Made by a program: the position numbers and the translations under genes. From NCBI GenBank assembly GCA_937969485.1, contig CALBVQ010000147.1, positions 1 to 14,704 of the forward strand: a stretch of 14,704 bases of DNA. Reading direction: 5' to 3'. Under the pieces are notes generated by a model. That model made no database searches. It saw nothing but the letters and a program-made list of their open reading frames with translations, and was not told where the DNA came from. Positions 7,618 to 14,704 of this stretch are shown one piece after another. Within the stretch, counting starts at the first letter, position 1. Each line of letters begins with the position of its first letter. This DNA is from an uncultured Saprospiraceae bacterium. GTDB lineage: Bacteria > Bacteroidota > Bacteroidia > Chitinophagales > Saprospiraceae.

Positions 7618-8027
7618 CGAAAGACCAAGAACAAAGCATTGTTTTTTACGATGGAGTATGCATACTGTGTGATGGTCTGATAAGACATTTAATCAAAATC
7701 GACAAGCATAAAAAGTTACTATTTGCCACGCTCCAGAGCGAACGTAGCACGGAACTCTTGAAACCTTTTGGCCTTGAGCCAAATAAACTTGAAACAATAG
7801 TTTTTCTGTCCAATGGTGTAGTTTCTACTAAATCAGCTGCTGTACTTACTATTATCCAGCAACTCCCACCAAGTATCTTAAGTTTACTATTAATTTCAAG
7901 AATCCTCCCAAGATCTATCAATGATTTCATTTACGACATAGTATCCAAGGTAAGATATAGGCTATTCGGCAAGCGGGAAACTTGTAAAATTCCCAATCAG
8001 CTAGAGCTCAGTAGATTTTTACATTGA
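7614..8027 (+). CDS. DCC family (DUF393) thiol-disulfide oxidoreductase-like protein
   Basis: This 137-residue protein carries the family signature DGVCILC at 13-19, with a CxxC pair at Cys16 and Cys19 right after the first strand (IVFYDG). Later family features are present: LLFATLQSE, the S-x-A-x-L segment (TKSAAVL), a hydrophobic helical part near 85-105 (ILSLLLISRILP), and a C-terminal YRLFGKRETCKIP. There is no signal peptide, so it should act in the cytoplasm or at the inner face of the membrane. The family is thioredoxin-like in pattern, but substrates are not established. It overlaps the DUF1573 gene by 4 bases and precedes the penicillin-binding protein gene by 40 bases with no obvious terminator, so the three may share a transcript. 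Confidence 0.88.
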   Translation: MTKDQEQSIVFYDGVCILCDGLIRHLIKIDKHKKLLFATLQSERSTELLKPFGLEPNKLETIVFLSNGVVSTKSAAVLTIIQQLPPSILSLLLISRILPRSINDFIYDIVSKVRYRLFGKRETCKIPNQLELSRFLH

Positions 8028-8067
8028 GAACTGCAATATTTTTTTGTATTCAGAGGTTTAAACAGTC

Positions 8068-10539
8068 ATGATCCAAAAGAAAGGAAGAATACACTTAATA
8101 TGGTCCAAGTTTAAAACTAGAAAATGGTACAGTAAGATTGCCATACTGGGCTCTTTCCTGCTGCTCTTAGGATTTCTAAGTATACTTATGCTTTTTCTTT
8201 CAGTCAAATGGAGCATTGTTACCAAACTCCCTTCCGACCAAGAAATACAATCAATCAATAATCCACTGACTACTGAGATTTATAGTAGAGAGGGGAAACT
8301 GTATGGGAAATTCTACGACGAAAACCGAGGTGATCTCGATACCAGTGATCTGACGACTGAATTTAAGCAAGCACTTCTTGCAACTGAGGACATTCGCTTC
8401 TATAATCACTCGGGTATTGATTATCGAGCACTTGCCCGCGTTGCTGTAAAATCGATAATATTAAGAAAAAGATCTGCAGGTGGTGGCTCTACCCTAACCC
8501 AGCAACTTGCGAAAAATCTATATCCTAGAAAGCATTTTCGCATCCTTAGTCTACCACTCAACAAATTTAGAGAGATCTCTATTGCTCAAAAATTAGAGAA
8601 GAACTACACAAAAGACGAAATCTTACTCCTTTACGCGAACACAATTTCATTCGGCGAACGAGCATTTGGACTTTATACAGCCTCGAATCGCTTCTTTGGT
8701 AAAGCACCGGCTGAACTGAGTCTTGAGGAAGCAGCGACACTAGTTGGAATTCTGAAAGCTCCTACCTATTATAGTCCAAAGAGAAATCCCGAAAGATGCA
8801 AACAACGACGAAATACGGTGCTAAAACAGATGCACAAATACGAATTCATAACAGATGAAGCACGAAAAAAGGCAGAAAATTCAGAGCTTACCCTTAACTA
8901 CAAGCCACTTACCGAATCAACTGGCTTAGCACGATATTTCCAGCAAAAAATTAAGGAAGAATTTGATACATGGGCAGCTAATAATCCTAAAGAATCGGGG
9001 GATATTTACCATATCAAACGAGACGGCCTGCGAATCTATACCACCTTAGATTATGATCTTCAGATTGCCGCCGAGCATAATATGCAATCCCATATGAAAA
9101 ATTTGCAATCGATATTTGATCGATCGTGGAAATCCGGCAATAAATATGGTCCTGGAGATCGATATTTCAAAAATGAAATATCATCAGGTCAACTTGGTAA
9201 ACGGTTCAATGATATGACCGATGCCGAGAAAGAAGAAGTCCTATCGAGAGAAGCTGATATGGACCTTTGGACATGGAACGAGGAGGAGAACAAGATAGTA
9301 AGTGTAGAGGATTCTATACGGCATTACATGAGTCTCCTTCACACAGGCGTTTTGGGGGTAAACCCCAAAACTGGTGAAATTCTATCCTACATTGGTGGCA
9401 TTGATTACGGTGCCTTCCAGTACGACAATATCACCAGCAAAAGGCAGGTAGGATCTACTTTCAAGCCCATTGTTTACTTAAAGGCACTTCAAAGGAACTT
9501 GACTCCATGTGACTATTTTGCTAATGAAAAACGAACGTATTCGGACTATAAAGATTGGACTCCAGAAAATTCCGATGGAAAATACGGTGGTTATCTCTCT
9601 GTAAAGGAGGCGATGACTAGGTCGGTGAATACCGTTTCCGTACAGATGATGTTTCATGCCGGATTAGTTGAAGTAGTCGATTTTGCCAAGCAGCTAGGTA
9701 TTCAAAGTAAGTTACCAGAAGTGCCATCACTTGTACTAGGGACCGCTGATATTTCGCTTTGGGAAATGGTTACAGCGTATAGTGCTATAATAAATGGCGG
9801 CACAAAACCTGACTTATTCGGTATCACAAAAATCACAGATTCCAAAGGAAATGTTCTTTTCGAAAAGAAAATAGAAGTCATCGCAAAAAAGGAGATTGAT
9901 CCCTCCTACTCCATGATTCGAGAAATCATGAATAATGTAACCGCCCAAGGCACAGGAGCAAGACTTTACAGCTACGATATTCCATTCGAAGTAGCTGGAA
10001 AAACTGGGACGACTCAGAATCAAACGGATGGGTGGTTTATTGGTGCGACTGAAGACTATGTTATAGGAGCTTGGGTAGGAGCACAGAATAGAGGTATACA
10101 TTTTAGAAATTTAGGTACCGGATCAGGAGGTAGAACCGCACTTCCCCTGGTAGGACGAATGTTTGAATACGTAGCCGCTACTGGATACACTCCACAGTCA
10201 TATTCTATAGATTCACTTATTGTTAGCTGTCCAGATTCTATCGGTCAAGAAGAATATGCTTATTTAGCGGAACATCCAGGCGATTTCGACGGAATTTACG
10301 CGAAAAGAAATGACGAAAATTTAGACATATTTGACATCTTGTTCGGTGGAGAAGATGAAGGCGAAGTCATTATTGGTGAGCCTAGAGCTAGAAAAAAATC
10401 AACGAGAGCCACCAGAACTCGAAAATATAAGACAAAGAAGAAGCGTCAGCGTAATAGAGAATTGGAACGATTCAAGAAAGAATTCGAGAAATCACTAAAA
10501 GATATCTTCAAGAAGGATAACAAAAAACGCAGAAACTAA
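8068..10539 (+). CDS. Class A penicillin-binding protein (PBP1A-type transglycosylase/transpeptidase)
   Basis: This bifunctional enzyme polymerises lipid II into glycan strands and cross-links the stem peptides in the periplasm. The 823 residues contain a cytoplasmic basic start, one membrane anchor at about 23-45, and a GT51 transglycosylase domain at about 65-250 with catalytic Glu107 in ATEDIRFYNHSG and the GGGSTLTQQLAKNL motif at 138-151. The penicillin-binding domain spans about 425-705. Its active-site motifs are S463-TFK, S519-VN and K645-TG, all intact. A roughly 100-residue linker lies at 325-425. The tail after 760 is very basic and rich in Lys/Arg (KKSTRATRTRKYKTKKKRQR), a feature of some Bacteroidota PBP1A proteins that could bind envelope polymers. 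The stop overlaps by 4 bases the stop of the opposing DUF6150 gene. Confidence 0.96.
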   Translation: MIQKKGRIHLIWSKFKTRKWYSKIAILGSFLLLLGFLSILMLFLSVKWSIVTKLPSDQEIQSINNPLTTEIYSREGKLYGKFYDENRGDLDTSDLTTEFKQALLATEDIRFYNHSGIDYRALARVAVKSIILRKRSAGGGSTLTQQLAKNLYPRKHFRILSLPLNKFREISIAQKLEKNYTKDEILLLYANTISFGERAFGLYTASNRFFGKAPAELSLEEAATLVGILKAPTYYSPKRNPERCKQRRNTVLKQMHKYEFITDEARKKAENSELTLNYKPLTESTGLARYFQQKIKEEFDTWAANNPKESGDIYHIKRDGLRIYTTLDYDLQIAAEHNMQSHMKNLQSIFDRSWKSGNKYGPGDRYFKNEISSGQLGKRFNDMTDAEKEEVLSREADMDLWTWNEEENKIVSVEDSIRHYMSLLHTGVLGVNPKTGEILSYIGGIDYGAFQYDNITSKRQVGSTFKPIVYLKALQRNLTPCDYFANEKRTYSDYKDWTPENSDGKYGGYLSVKEAMTRSVNTVSVQMMFHAGLVEVVDFAKQLGIQSKLPEVPSLVLGTADISLWEMVTAYSAIINGGTKPDLFGITKITDSKGNVLFEKKIEVIAKKEIDPSYSMIREIMNNVTAQGTGARLYSYDIPFEVAGKTGTTQNQTDGWFIGATEDYVIGAWVGAQNRGIHFRNLGTGSGGRTALPLVGRMFEYVAATGYTPQSYSIDSLIVSCPDSIGQEEYAYLAEHPGDFDGIYAKRNDENLDIFDILFGGEDEGEVIIGEPRARKKSTRATRTRKYKTKKKRQRNRELERFKKEFEKSLKDIFKKDNKKRRN

Positions 10540-10871
10540 TTTTCTAGCAAACTCTTTTTGGATGAATTTCTCCACCCTGCTTTACTTTCATAGTCGACAT
10601 AATAAATCTTGAGATCTGCCTTACTCGAATAGTTGGTAAAGTAGACAGAGATATCAGCTTTGGATTCGTAAGTAGTGAAATACCAGTTACCTTCATTCCC
10701 TCTAGCTTTGGATTCGTAGTCCTCTTTATAGACAAGCAAGTCAGCAAGGCTTTCGTAATCTACAACGTGCACCACCACATCTGCTGTACTCTCGTAGCGA
10801 GACTCGTACACTTTTTGGGCGGAAGCCCTTACACATACCAAGAAGGTCAGTATGACTAAGATTATTTTCAT
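10536..10871 (-). CDS. DUF6150 family exported repeat protein
   Basis: This 111-residue protein has a signal peptide (about 1-18, cleaved after RASA) and is then almost entirely repeat. Six copies of the motif Y-E-S-x-A-D start at residues 26, 39, 52, 68, 81 and 94. Their spacing is 13, 13, 16, 13 and 13, and the intervening strands read like VVVHVVD, LLVYKED, ISVYFTN and LKIYYVD. The sequence ends AGWRNSSKKSLLEN, as DUF6150 proteins do. The function of the family is unknown; the alternation suggests short beta strands stacked as a solenoid or sheet. It begins 14 bases after the superoxide dismutase gene, and its AGGAG (10883-10887, reverse strand) overlaps that gene's stop, so the two should be co-transcribed. 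Confidence 0.85.
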   Translation of the reverse strand: MKIILVILTFLVCVRASAQKVYESRYESTADVVVHVVDYESLADLLVYKEDYESKARGNEGNWYFTTYESKADISVYFTNYSSKADLKIYYVDYESKAGWRNSSKKSLLEN

Positions 10872-10885
10872 CTATATTATAACTC

Positions 10886-11620
10886 CTAAGAAATCGCTTT
10901 ATTATAATTTACAGCAACCTGATCCCAATTTACTACATTCATGAAACTTTTGATATAATCCCCTCTTTTGTTCTGATAATTAAGATAGTACGCGTGTTCC
11001 CATACATCCAATCCCATGATCGGTGTGCCAACTTCTTCTGCGATATTCTTCATCAATGGATTATCTTGGTTAGCAGTCGATGTGATAAACAATTTCTTAT
11101 CTGATCCTACACACAACCATGCCCAGCCTGACCCAAATCTAGTCTTAGCAGCATCGAAGAAAGACTTTTCAAAAGCCTCCCTTGAACCAAAATCACTGTC
11201 TATTGCCAAAGCAAGTGCTCCACTCATTGCGGCTCCGCCAGGCTTCATGACACTCCAAAATAGGCTATGATTGTAGTGACCTCCACCATTATTTCTAACA
11301 CCAGTGTCTCCATCTTCATTCTTCAAATTCGCCATCATATCATCCAGAGTTTTCCCTGCTAGTCGGTGATCTTGAAGTGCGTTATTTAATTTCTTTACAT
11401 ATCCAGCATGGTGCTTTCCGTGGTGGATTTCCATCGTTCGAGCATCAATTGATGGAGCGAGCGCATCAAATCCATAAGGTAAATCAGGCAGAGTAAAGTT
11501 AGAAACTGTTTCAGCTGATGTGACTGCTTTAGCAGCATTATCACCGCATGAAATTAATGGAATTGTTGTAATTCCTACCGCTACTAATCCTGCCTTGTTT
11601 ACAAATTCTCTACGTTTCAT
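10886..11620 (-). CDS. sodA: Superoxide dismutase (Mn/Fe family) with lipoprotein-type export signal
   Basis: This enzyme converts superoxide to oxygen and hydrogen peroxide. Of 244 residues, about 42-244 form the catalytic protein, with metal ligands His66 (MEIHHGKHH), His118 (GGGHYNHSLFW), Asp205 and His209 (GLDVWEHAYY). The GGGHYNH and TANQDNPLM segments favour the manganese type, though a cambialistic enzyme is possible. The first 40 residues are an added signal. MKRREFVNKAG resembles a twin-arginine motif, a hydrophobic stretch follows, and LISC at 22-25 forms a lipobox, so the protein is probably an exported lipoprotein rather than cytosolic. It is transcribed leftward with the DUF6150 gene behind it and diverges from the S9 peptidase gene across 142 bases. 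No exact promoter consensus was found for it; TAGCTTTC on the reverse strand is one base off. Confidence 0.95.
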   Translation of the reverse strand: MKRREFVNKAGLVAVGITTIPLISCGDNAAKAVTSAETVSNFTLPDLPYGFDALAPSIDARTMEIHHGKHHAGYVKKLNNALQDHRLAGKTLDDMMANLKNEDGDTGVRNNGGGHYNHSLFWSVMKPGGAAMSGALALAIDSDFGSREAFEKSFFDAAKTRFGSGWAWLCVGSDKKLFITSTANQDNPLMKNIAEEVGTPIMGLDVWEHAYYLNYQNKRGDYIKSFMNVVNWDQVAVNYNKAIS

Positions 11621-11762
11621 TATACCTTGTTTATGATTTGAAGTTGAAAGCTATGAAAAAAACAAGAGTTGTGAAATTAAGCGGCTGGAATTTTTCTTTA
11701 TTTGTGATATTTACGTGAAAGCAAAGCAGAAAATGATATCTTAACATCTTAAATCAGTCTTT

Positions 11763-14195
11763 ATGAAACAATTATTAACGTTTTTCCTACTACTTTCTTT
11801 CTCTATGACGCACGCGCAAGATAACCTAGTTTATCAAAAACCAACGGACGATATTTTGAGTTTGGTTGATGTACAATTGGCACCGAGTATTCTCCTTAAT
11901 GCCGATAAATCCGCGATGATTTTACTGAGTCGAAATGCATACAAGTCGATAGAGGAATTGTCCAGAGAAGAGATGCGTTTAGCGGGATTACGGATTGACC
12001 CTGTGACGAATATAGGTTCAAGGACGAACTATTTCAATGATATGCGGATTAAGCAGATCGGTAATACTGCTAAGGTAGACATGAAAGTGGTGGGACTCCC
12101 TGCCAATCCTAGATTGACTAATTTCCAATGGTCTCCTGACTACACAAAAATGGCTTTTACGAACACGACTGAACAAGGAGTTGAGTTGTGGGTTCTTGAT
12201 GTAGAAAAGGCTTCCGCCAAAAGGTTGACCGATGCAGTGCTGAATGCAAATATGAGGAGTGTTATTAACTGGTTTGCTGATAGTAAGAGTATGCTAGTGA
12301 AAATGTTACCAAATGATCGAAAAGCACTTGTCGACACTGATCAAGCAGTTCCTAGTGGCCCTACCATATCTGTTAGTGATGGAAAAAAGGCACAGAATAG
12401 AACATACCAAGATCTGTTGAAAAACAAAAACGATGAAGCCAACTTCGAACAGCTAGCGACGAGTTCAATTTACAAAGTAACAATAGATGGTAGAAAAAGT
12501 AAATTCCTAGACGCCGCAATGTATAGCACAATACGTTTTTCTCCAGATGGGAATTACGTGCTGGTTACAGATGTCCAAAGGCCATTTTCATATTTAGTGC
12601 CATATCGTCGATTCCCTTCGGTATCTAACATTTACAACAAGGAAGGCAAATTAGTTACTGTAGCTAACAAATCACCTTTGCTAGAGGATCTTCCGAAAGG
12701 ATTCATGTCAACACAAAAAGGAAAAAGAAGTTATTCGTGGAGAGCTGATAAACCTGCAAGTCTGATTTACGCAGTAGCTCTTGATGGCGGAGATCCTGCG
12801 GTAGAGGTAGAATATCGAGATGAAGTATTTCAATGGGATGCCCCGTTTGAAAAAGAGGCAAGATCAATCGTAAAGACGATAAATAGGTATCGATATATTA
12901 GCTGGGCAAATGACAAACTAGCTATTGTCCACGACTATTGGTGGAATACTAGAAATACGAAATCTTATGTTTTTGATCCGTCAGGAGAAGATAGCGAACT
13001 TCAAACAATGATTGATCGAAACTATCAAGACAGATATAGTGATCCAGGGTCTTTCGTTACAGATAAAAATCAATACGGAAAAGAGGTACTAGTACTAAAA
13101 GAAGGAAAGGCATTCCTTCTAGGAGACGGCTATACCGAAGAAGGGCAGTTCCCGTTTATTAGCTCATATGACTTTGACAGTAAGAAGTACGAAAAAATGT
13201 ATACAAGTAGACTGGAGAACGAACTAGAATCGCTATACGATTATGACTACAAGGCAAACAAGTTATTGGTCAGAATTGAGAGTAAGAATGATTATCCTAA
13301 TTATTATTTTAGAGACCTTGATTCTAAAAAAGCGTCACAAATAACGTACTTCAAGAATCCATTCGAAGCGATTCAAAATGTTGATAAGGAGGTAATCAGC
13401 TATAAGAGAGAAGATGGGTTGGAATTATCAGGAACTTTGTATTTGCCTGTTGGGTATGACAAATCGAAGAAAGAGAAAATGCCAATGATTTTATGGGCTT
13501 ATCCTAGAGAGTTCAAAGATAAGAACAGTGCGTCTCAGAACACTCAAAATCCCAATGAATTCACCTATCCATACTGGGGATCTCCTATTTACTGGGTAAA
13601 CAAAGGCTATGTTGTACTTGATGATGCAGCCTTCCCCATTGTAGGCGAGGGAGACAATCAACCAAATGACTCATTTCGAGAACAACTTGTTTCGAATGCC
13701 AAAGCTGCAATTGACGCCGTTGATGAGATGGGATACATTGACCGAGAACGTGTAGCCGTCGGAGGTCATTCATACGGAGCCTTTATGGTTGCAAATCTAC
13801 TTTCTCACTCGAACCTATTTGCCGCGGGGATTGCGAGAAGTGGAGCTTATAACCGAACGTTGACCCCATTTGGGTTCCAAAGTGAGGAAAGGTCTTACTG
13901 GGAAGCACCAGAAGTATATTACACCATGTCACCATTCATGCATGCAGACAAGATGAAGACGCCTTTACTACTAATTCACGGAGAGGCCGATAATAACAGT
14001 GGAACCTATCCTCTTCAGAGTGAAAGGTATTTCAATGCGCTTAAAGGATTAGGGGCTACTGCAAGACTTGTGATGTTACCAAAAGAAAGTCATGGTTACA
14101 GAGCGAAAGAAAGTATCCTTCATTTACTTTGGGAACAGGATCAGTGGCTTGACAAGTATGTGAAGAATAAGGGAAAAGATGAAATGAAACCTTAA
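11763..14195 (+). CDS. Exported S9 family peptidase, glutamyl endopeptidase-like (prolyl oligopeptidase fold)
   Basis: This 810-residue serine peptidase has a Sec signal peptide (about 1-18, ending THA, then QDNLV). Residues 20-540 should form the beta-propeller that limits access to larger substrates, and about 545-800 form the alpha/beta-hydrolase domain. The triad is visible: Ser670 in GGHSYGAF, Asp743 in HGEADNNSGT and His777 in ESHGY. Segments such as KSPLLEDLP, ARSGAYNRTLTPFGFQSEER and SYWEAPEVY resemble the S9D branch, named for plant chloroplast glutamyl endopeptidase, so cleavage after Glu is likely but not proven. There is no T9SS sorting domain or lipobox, so it should stay in the periplasm and trim peptides. 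It ends 18 bases before a strong terminator and appears to be a single-gene unit, divergent from the dismutase. Confidence 0.93.
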   Translation: MKQLLTFFLLLSFSMTHAQDNLVYQKPTDDILSLVDVQLAPSILLNADKSAMILLSRNAYKSIEELSREEMRLAGLRIDPVTNIGSRTNYFNDMRIKQIGNTAKVDMKVVGLPANPRLTNFQWSPDYTKMAFTNTTEQGVELWVLDVEKASAKRLTDAVLNANMRSVINWFADSKSMLVKMLPNDRKALVDTDQAVPSGPTISVSDGKKAQNRTYQDLLKNKNDEANFEQLATSSIYKVTIDGRKSKFLDAAMYSTIRFSPDGNYVLVTDVQRPFSYLVPYRRFPSVSNIYNKEGKLVTVANKSPLLEDLPKGFMSTQKGKRSYSWRADKPASLIYAVALDGGDPAVEVEYRDEVFQWDAPFEKEARSIVKTINRYRYISWANDKLAIVHDYWWNTRNTKSYVFDPSGEDSELQTMIDRNYQDRYSDPGSFVTDKNQYGKEVLVLKEGKAFLLGDGYTEEGQFPFISSYDFDSKKYEKMYTSRLENELESLYDYDYKANKLLVRIESKNDYPNYYFRDLDSKKASQITYFKNPFEAIQNVDKEVISYKREDGLELSGTLYLPVGYDKSKKEKMPMILWAYPREFKDKNSASQNTQNPNEFTYPYWGSPIYWVNKGYVVLDDAAFPIVGEGDNQPNDSFREQLVSNAKAAIDAVDEMGYIDRERVAVGGHSYGAFMVANLLSHSNLFAAGIARSGAYNRTLTPFGFQSEERSYWEAPEVYYTMSPFMHADKMKTPLLLIHGEADNNSGTYPLQSERYFNALKGLGATARLVMLPKESHGYRAKESILHLLWEQDQWLDKYVKNKGKDEMKP

Positions 14196-14213
14196 ATTCA
14201 GTTATTCGAAAGA

Positions 14214-14253
14214 AAATCTCAAGTTTGAATTCTCAAATTTGAGATTTTTTTTT
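14214..14253 (+). terminator. Strong intrinsic terminator of the S9 peptidase gene
   Basis: A 15-bp stem with a single G-U pair joins arms 14214-14228 (starting aaatctcaag) and 14233-14247 (ending gagattt) around an ATTC loop, and runs directly into nine T's (14245-14253). The flanking A's could extend pairing with the T-run, so it may work in both directions. Confidence 0.9.
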
Positions 14254-14264
14254 GCATACATTTG

Positions 14265-14448
14265 GAGGTTTTGTAGATTTTCAGATTTGGCAAGTTTGCA
14301 AAAACAGTTCCCATATTATTGGCACTTTTAAAGAATCAATATTTACAGAAATGGCTCTTTGATTCATAAACCAAATTATATTCTGATTTACTGTCACACT
14401 CAAACCAATATTGCAAATGTGAGCCGACTGTAAAATAATAATTTAAAA
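14265..14448. other. Gene-free stretch before the candidate small RNA
   Basis: All frames are interrupted on both strands. TACATTTG at 14257-14264 matches the -7 consensus, but its nearest TTTG (14238-14241) is only 15 bases upstream and inside the terminator. I therefore do not call a promoter there. Confidence 0.5.
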
Positions 14449-14481
14449 TTTGCATCTATATTGAAATTTTATTTAGTTTTG
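14449..14481 (+). promoter_or_regulatory. Consensus Bacteroidota promoter in front of a non-coding stretch
   Basis: TTTG at 14449-14452, a 21-base spacer, and TAGTTTTG at 14474-14481 match both promoter elements exactly. It is among the best promoter matches in the window, yet no protein gene follows; transcription would start near 14487. Confidence 0.6.
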
Positions 14482-14486
14482 CCATG

Positions 14487-14600
14487 TCGACAGACTAGGC
14501 TTCAACCATAGAGAAACTAAGTAACGAAGTCTACCAAAATTGGATTTGTGATTTTATTGAGGGAGCCATCATGCATTAAGTAGGTGGCTTTCTTTTTTTT
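14487..14600 (+). ncRNA. Candidate small RNA between promoter and terminator
   Basis: The roughly 114 bases between the promoter at 14449-14481 and the end of the T-run at 14600 have no usable reading frame; the ATG at 14484 stops after four codons. Inside, taggcttc (14496-14503) pairs with gaagtcta (14526-14533) as an 8-bp helix with one wobble pair around a 22-base loop, and the 3' end is a terminator hairpin. The layout is that of an independent small RNA. I cannot assign a family. A leader for a gene beyond the window is possible but less likely, because repeats rather than a start codon follow the terminator. Confidence 0.4.
14562..14600 (+). terminator. Intrinsic terminator of the candidate small RNA
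   Basis: The arms agccatc (14564-14570) and ggtggct (14583-14589) form 7 bp with one wobble, extended by two G-U pairs, around a 12-base loop. The stem runs straight into a T-rich tract ending in eight T's at 14593-14600. Confidence 0.7.
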
Positions 14601-14612
14601 GGGCGAAAGCCC
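14601..14612. repeat. GAAA tetraloop mini-hairpin
   Basis: gggc-gaaa-gccc is a 4-bp GC stem with a GNRA-type loop, placed immediately after the T-run of the preceding terminator. It may be part of the palindrome cluster that continues to the window edge. Confidence 0.4.
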
Positions 14613-14636
14613 CTTATACCAATTCTGTTTTAGAAT
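14613..14636. repeat. Motif CTTATACCAATT running into a hairpin (copy 2)
   Basis: cttataccaatt (14613-14624) is identical to the bases at 2816-2827. Here too the final aatt opens an inverted repeat, aattct-gtttt-agaatt (14621-14637). The loop and stem bases differ from copy 1, so the motif and the hairpin layout are conserved rather than the stem sequence. Confidence 0.45.
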
Positions 14637-14687
14637 TTCGCATATTTTCAAGTTTACAAAAGCACTTACTTCGTTAGAAATACTCAT

Positions 14688-14703
14688 GATAGCGAAGGCT
14701 ATC
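14688..14703. repeat. Palindrome GATAGC-GAAG-GCTATC at the window edge
   Basis: A perfect 6-bp stem with a GAAG loop ends one base before the window edge, so the full element cannot be seen. GC-richer palindromes of this kind stand out from the AT-rich surroundings and are often dispersed intergenic repeats in this phylum. Confidence 0.4.
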
Positions 14704-14704
14704 C

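Noticed and set aside
9814..10101. 95-codon reverse-strand frame inside the penicillin-binding protein gene
   Set aside because: It is the antisense of the conserved KTG region and has no family resemblance or separate signals.
11016..11270. 84-codon forward frame inside the dismutase gene
   Set aside because: It is the antisense shadow of the catalytic domain, whose metal ligands are intact on the reverse strand.
11669..11704. Possible promoter for the S9 peptidase gene (TTG and TTTATTTG)
   Set aside because: The -7 element misses the key A at its second position and the spacing is 25 bases, longer than the accepted range.
14257..14264. TACATTTG, an exact -7 promoter match
   Set aside because: The nearest upstream TTTG is only 15 bases away and within the terminator, and no gene or structured RNA follows closely.

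Overview
This window reads as a chromosomal segment of a low-GC member of the Bacteroidota. The evidence is the gene order rpmB, rpmG, DUF4295, ftsY, a large secreted protein with SprB-type repeats and a C-terminal type A sorting domain of the type IX secretion system, a DUF6150 protein, and promoters of the phylum type (TTG or TTTG, a gap of about 21 bases, then TAnnTTTG). The sequence does not let me place it below phylum with confidence. I see no phage, insertion sequence, CRISPR array or plasmid function; this looks like core and surface-related genome with unusually roomy intergenic regions.

Layout. Bases 1-48 may be the tail of an upstream gene. A tRNA-Arg(ACG) at 60-133 is followed by the small ribosomal genes rpmB and rpmG and a 58-residue DUF4295 protein (636-812), closed by a perfect 11-bp hairpin (855-880). 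After about 370 bases without a gene and a candidate promoter comes ftsY, the SRP receptor GTPase. A 944-base gap (2268-3211) follows, with two adjacent hairpins, a 12-base motif that recurs at the far end of the window, and a possible frameshifted micro-gene.

The 1255-residue secreted protein (3212-6979) has a choice-of-anchor V-like N-terminus with a CX4CH motif, about ten SprB-like repeats of roughly 76 residues, a HYR-like segment and a T9SS sorting domain. A well-formed promoter (7095-7126) then drives a DUF1573 protein and a DCC-family thiol-disulfide protein that overlap by ATGA, with a class A penicillin-binding protein just downstream. That gene overlaps by 4 bases, tail to tail, with a leftward pair: a superoxide dismutase with a Tat-like lipoprotein signal, and a periplasmic DUF6150 protein made of 13-residue repeats. 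Divergent from the dismutase is an exported S9 prolyl-oligopeptidase-family enzyme resembling glutamyl endopeptidase, closed by a strong terminator.

The last 450 bases have no evident protein gene. They hold a textbook Bacteroidota promoter about 110 bases before an intrinsic-terminator-like hairpin, with an internal 8-bp helix between them. This is a candidate small RNA and my best lead for something undescribed. Behind it lies a cluster of short palindromes, one sharing the 12-base motif with the 2816 region.

Functionally most of the window concerns the cell envelope: protein targeting (FtsY), peptidoglycan synthesis, T9SS surface display, periplasmic thiol and superoxide handling, and periplasmic peptide degradation.
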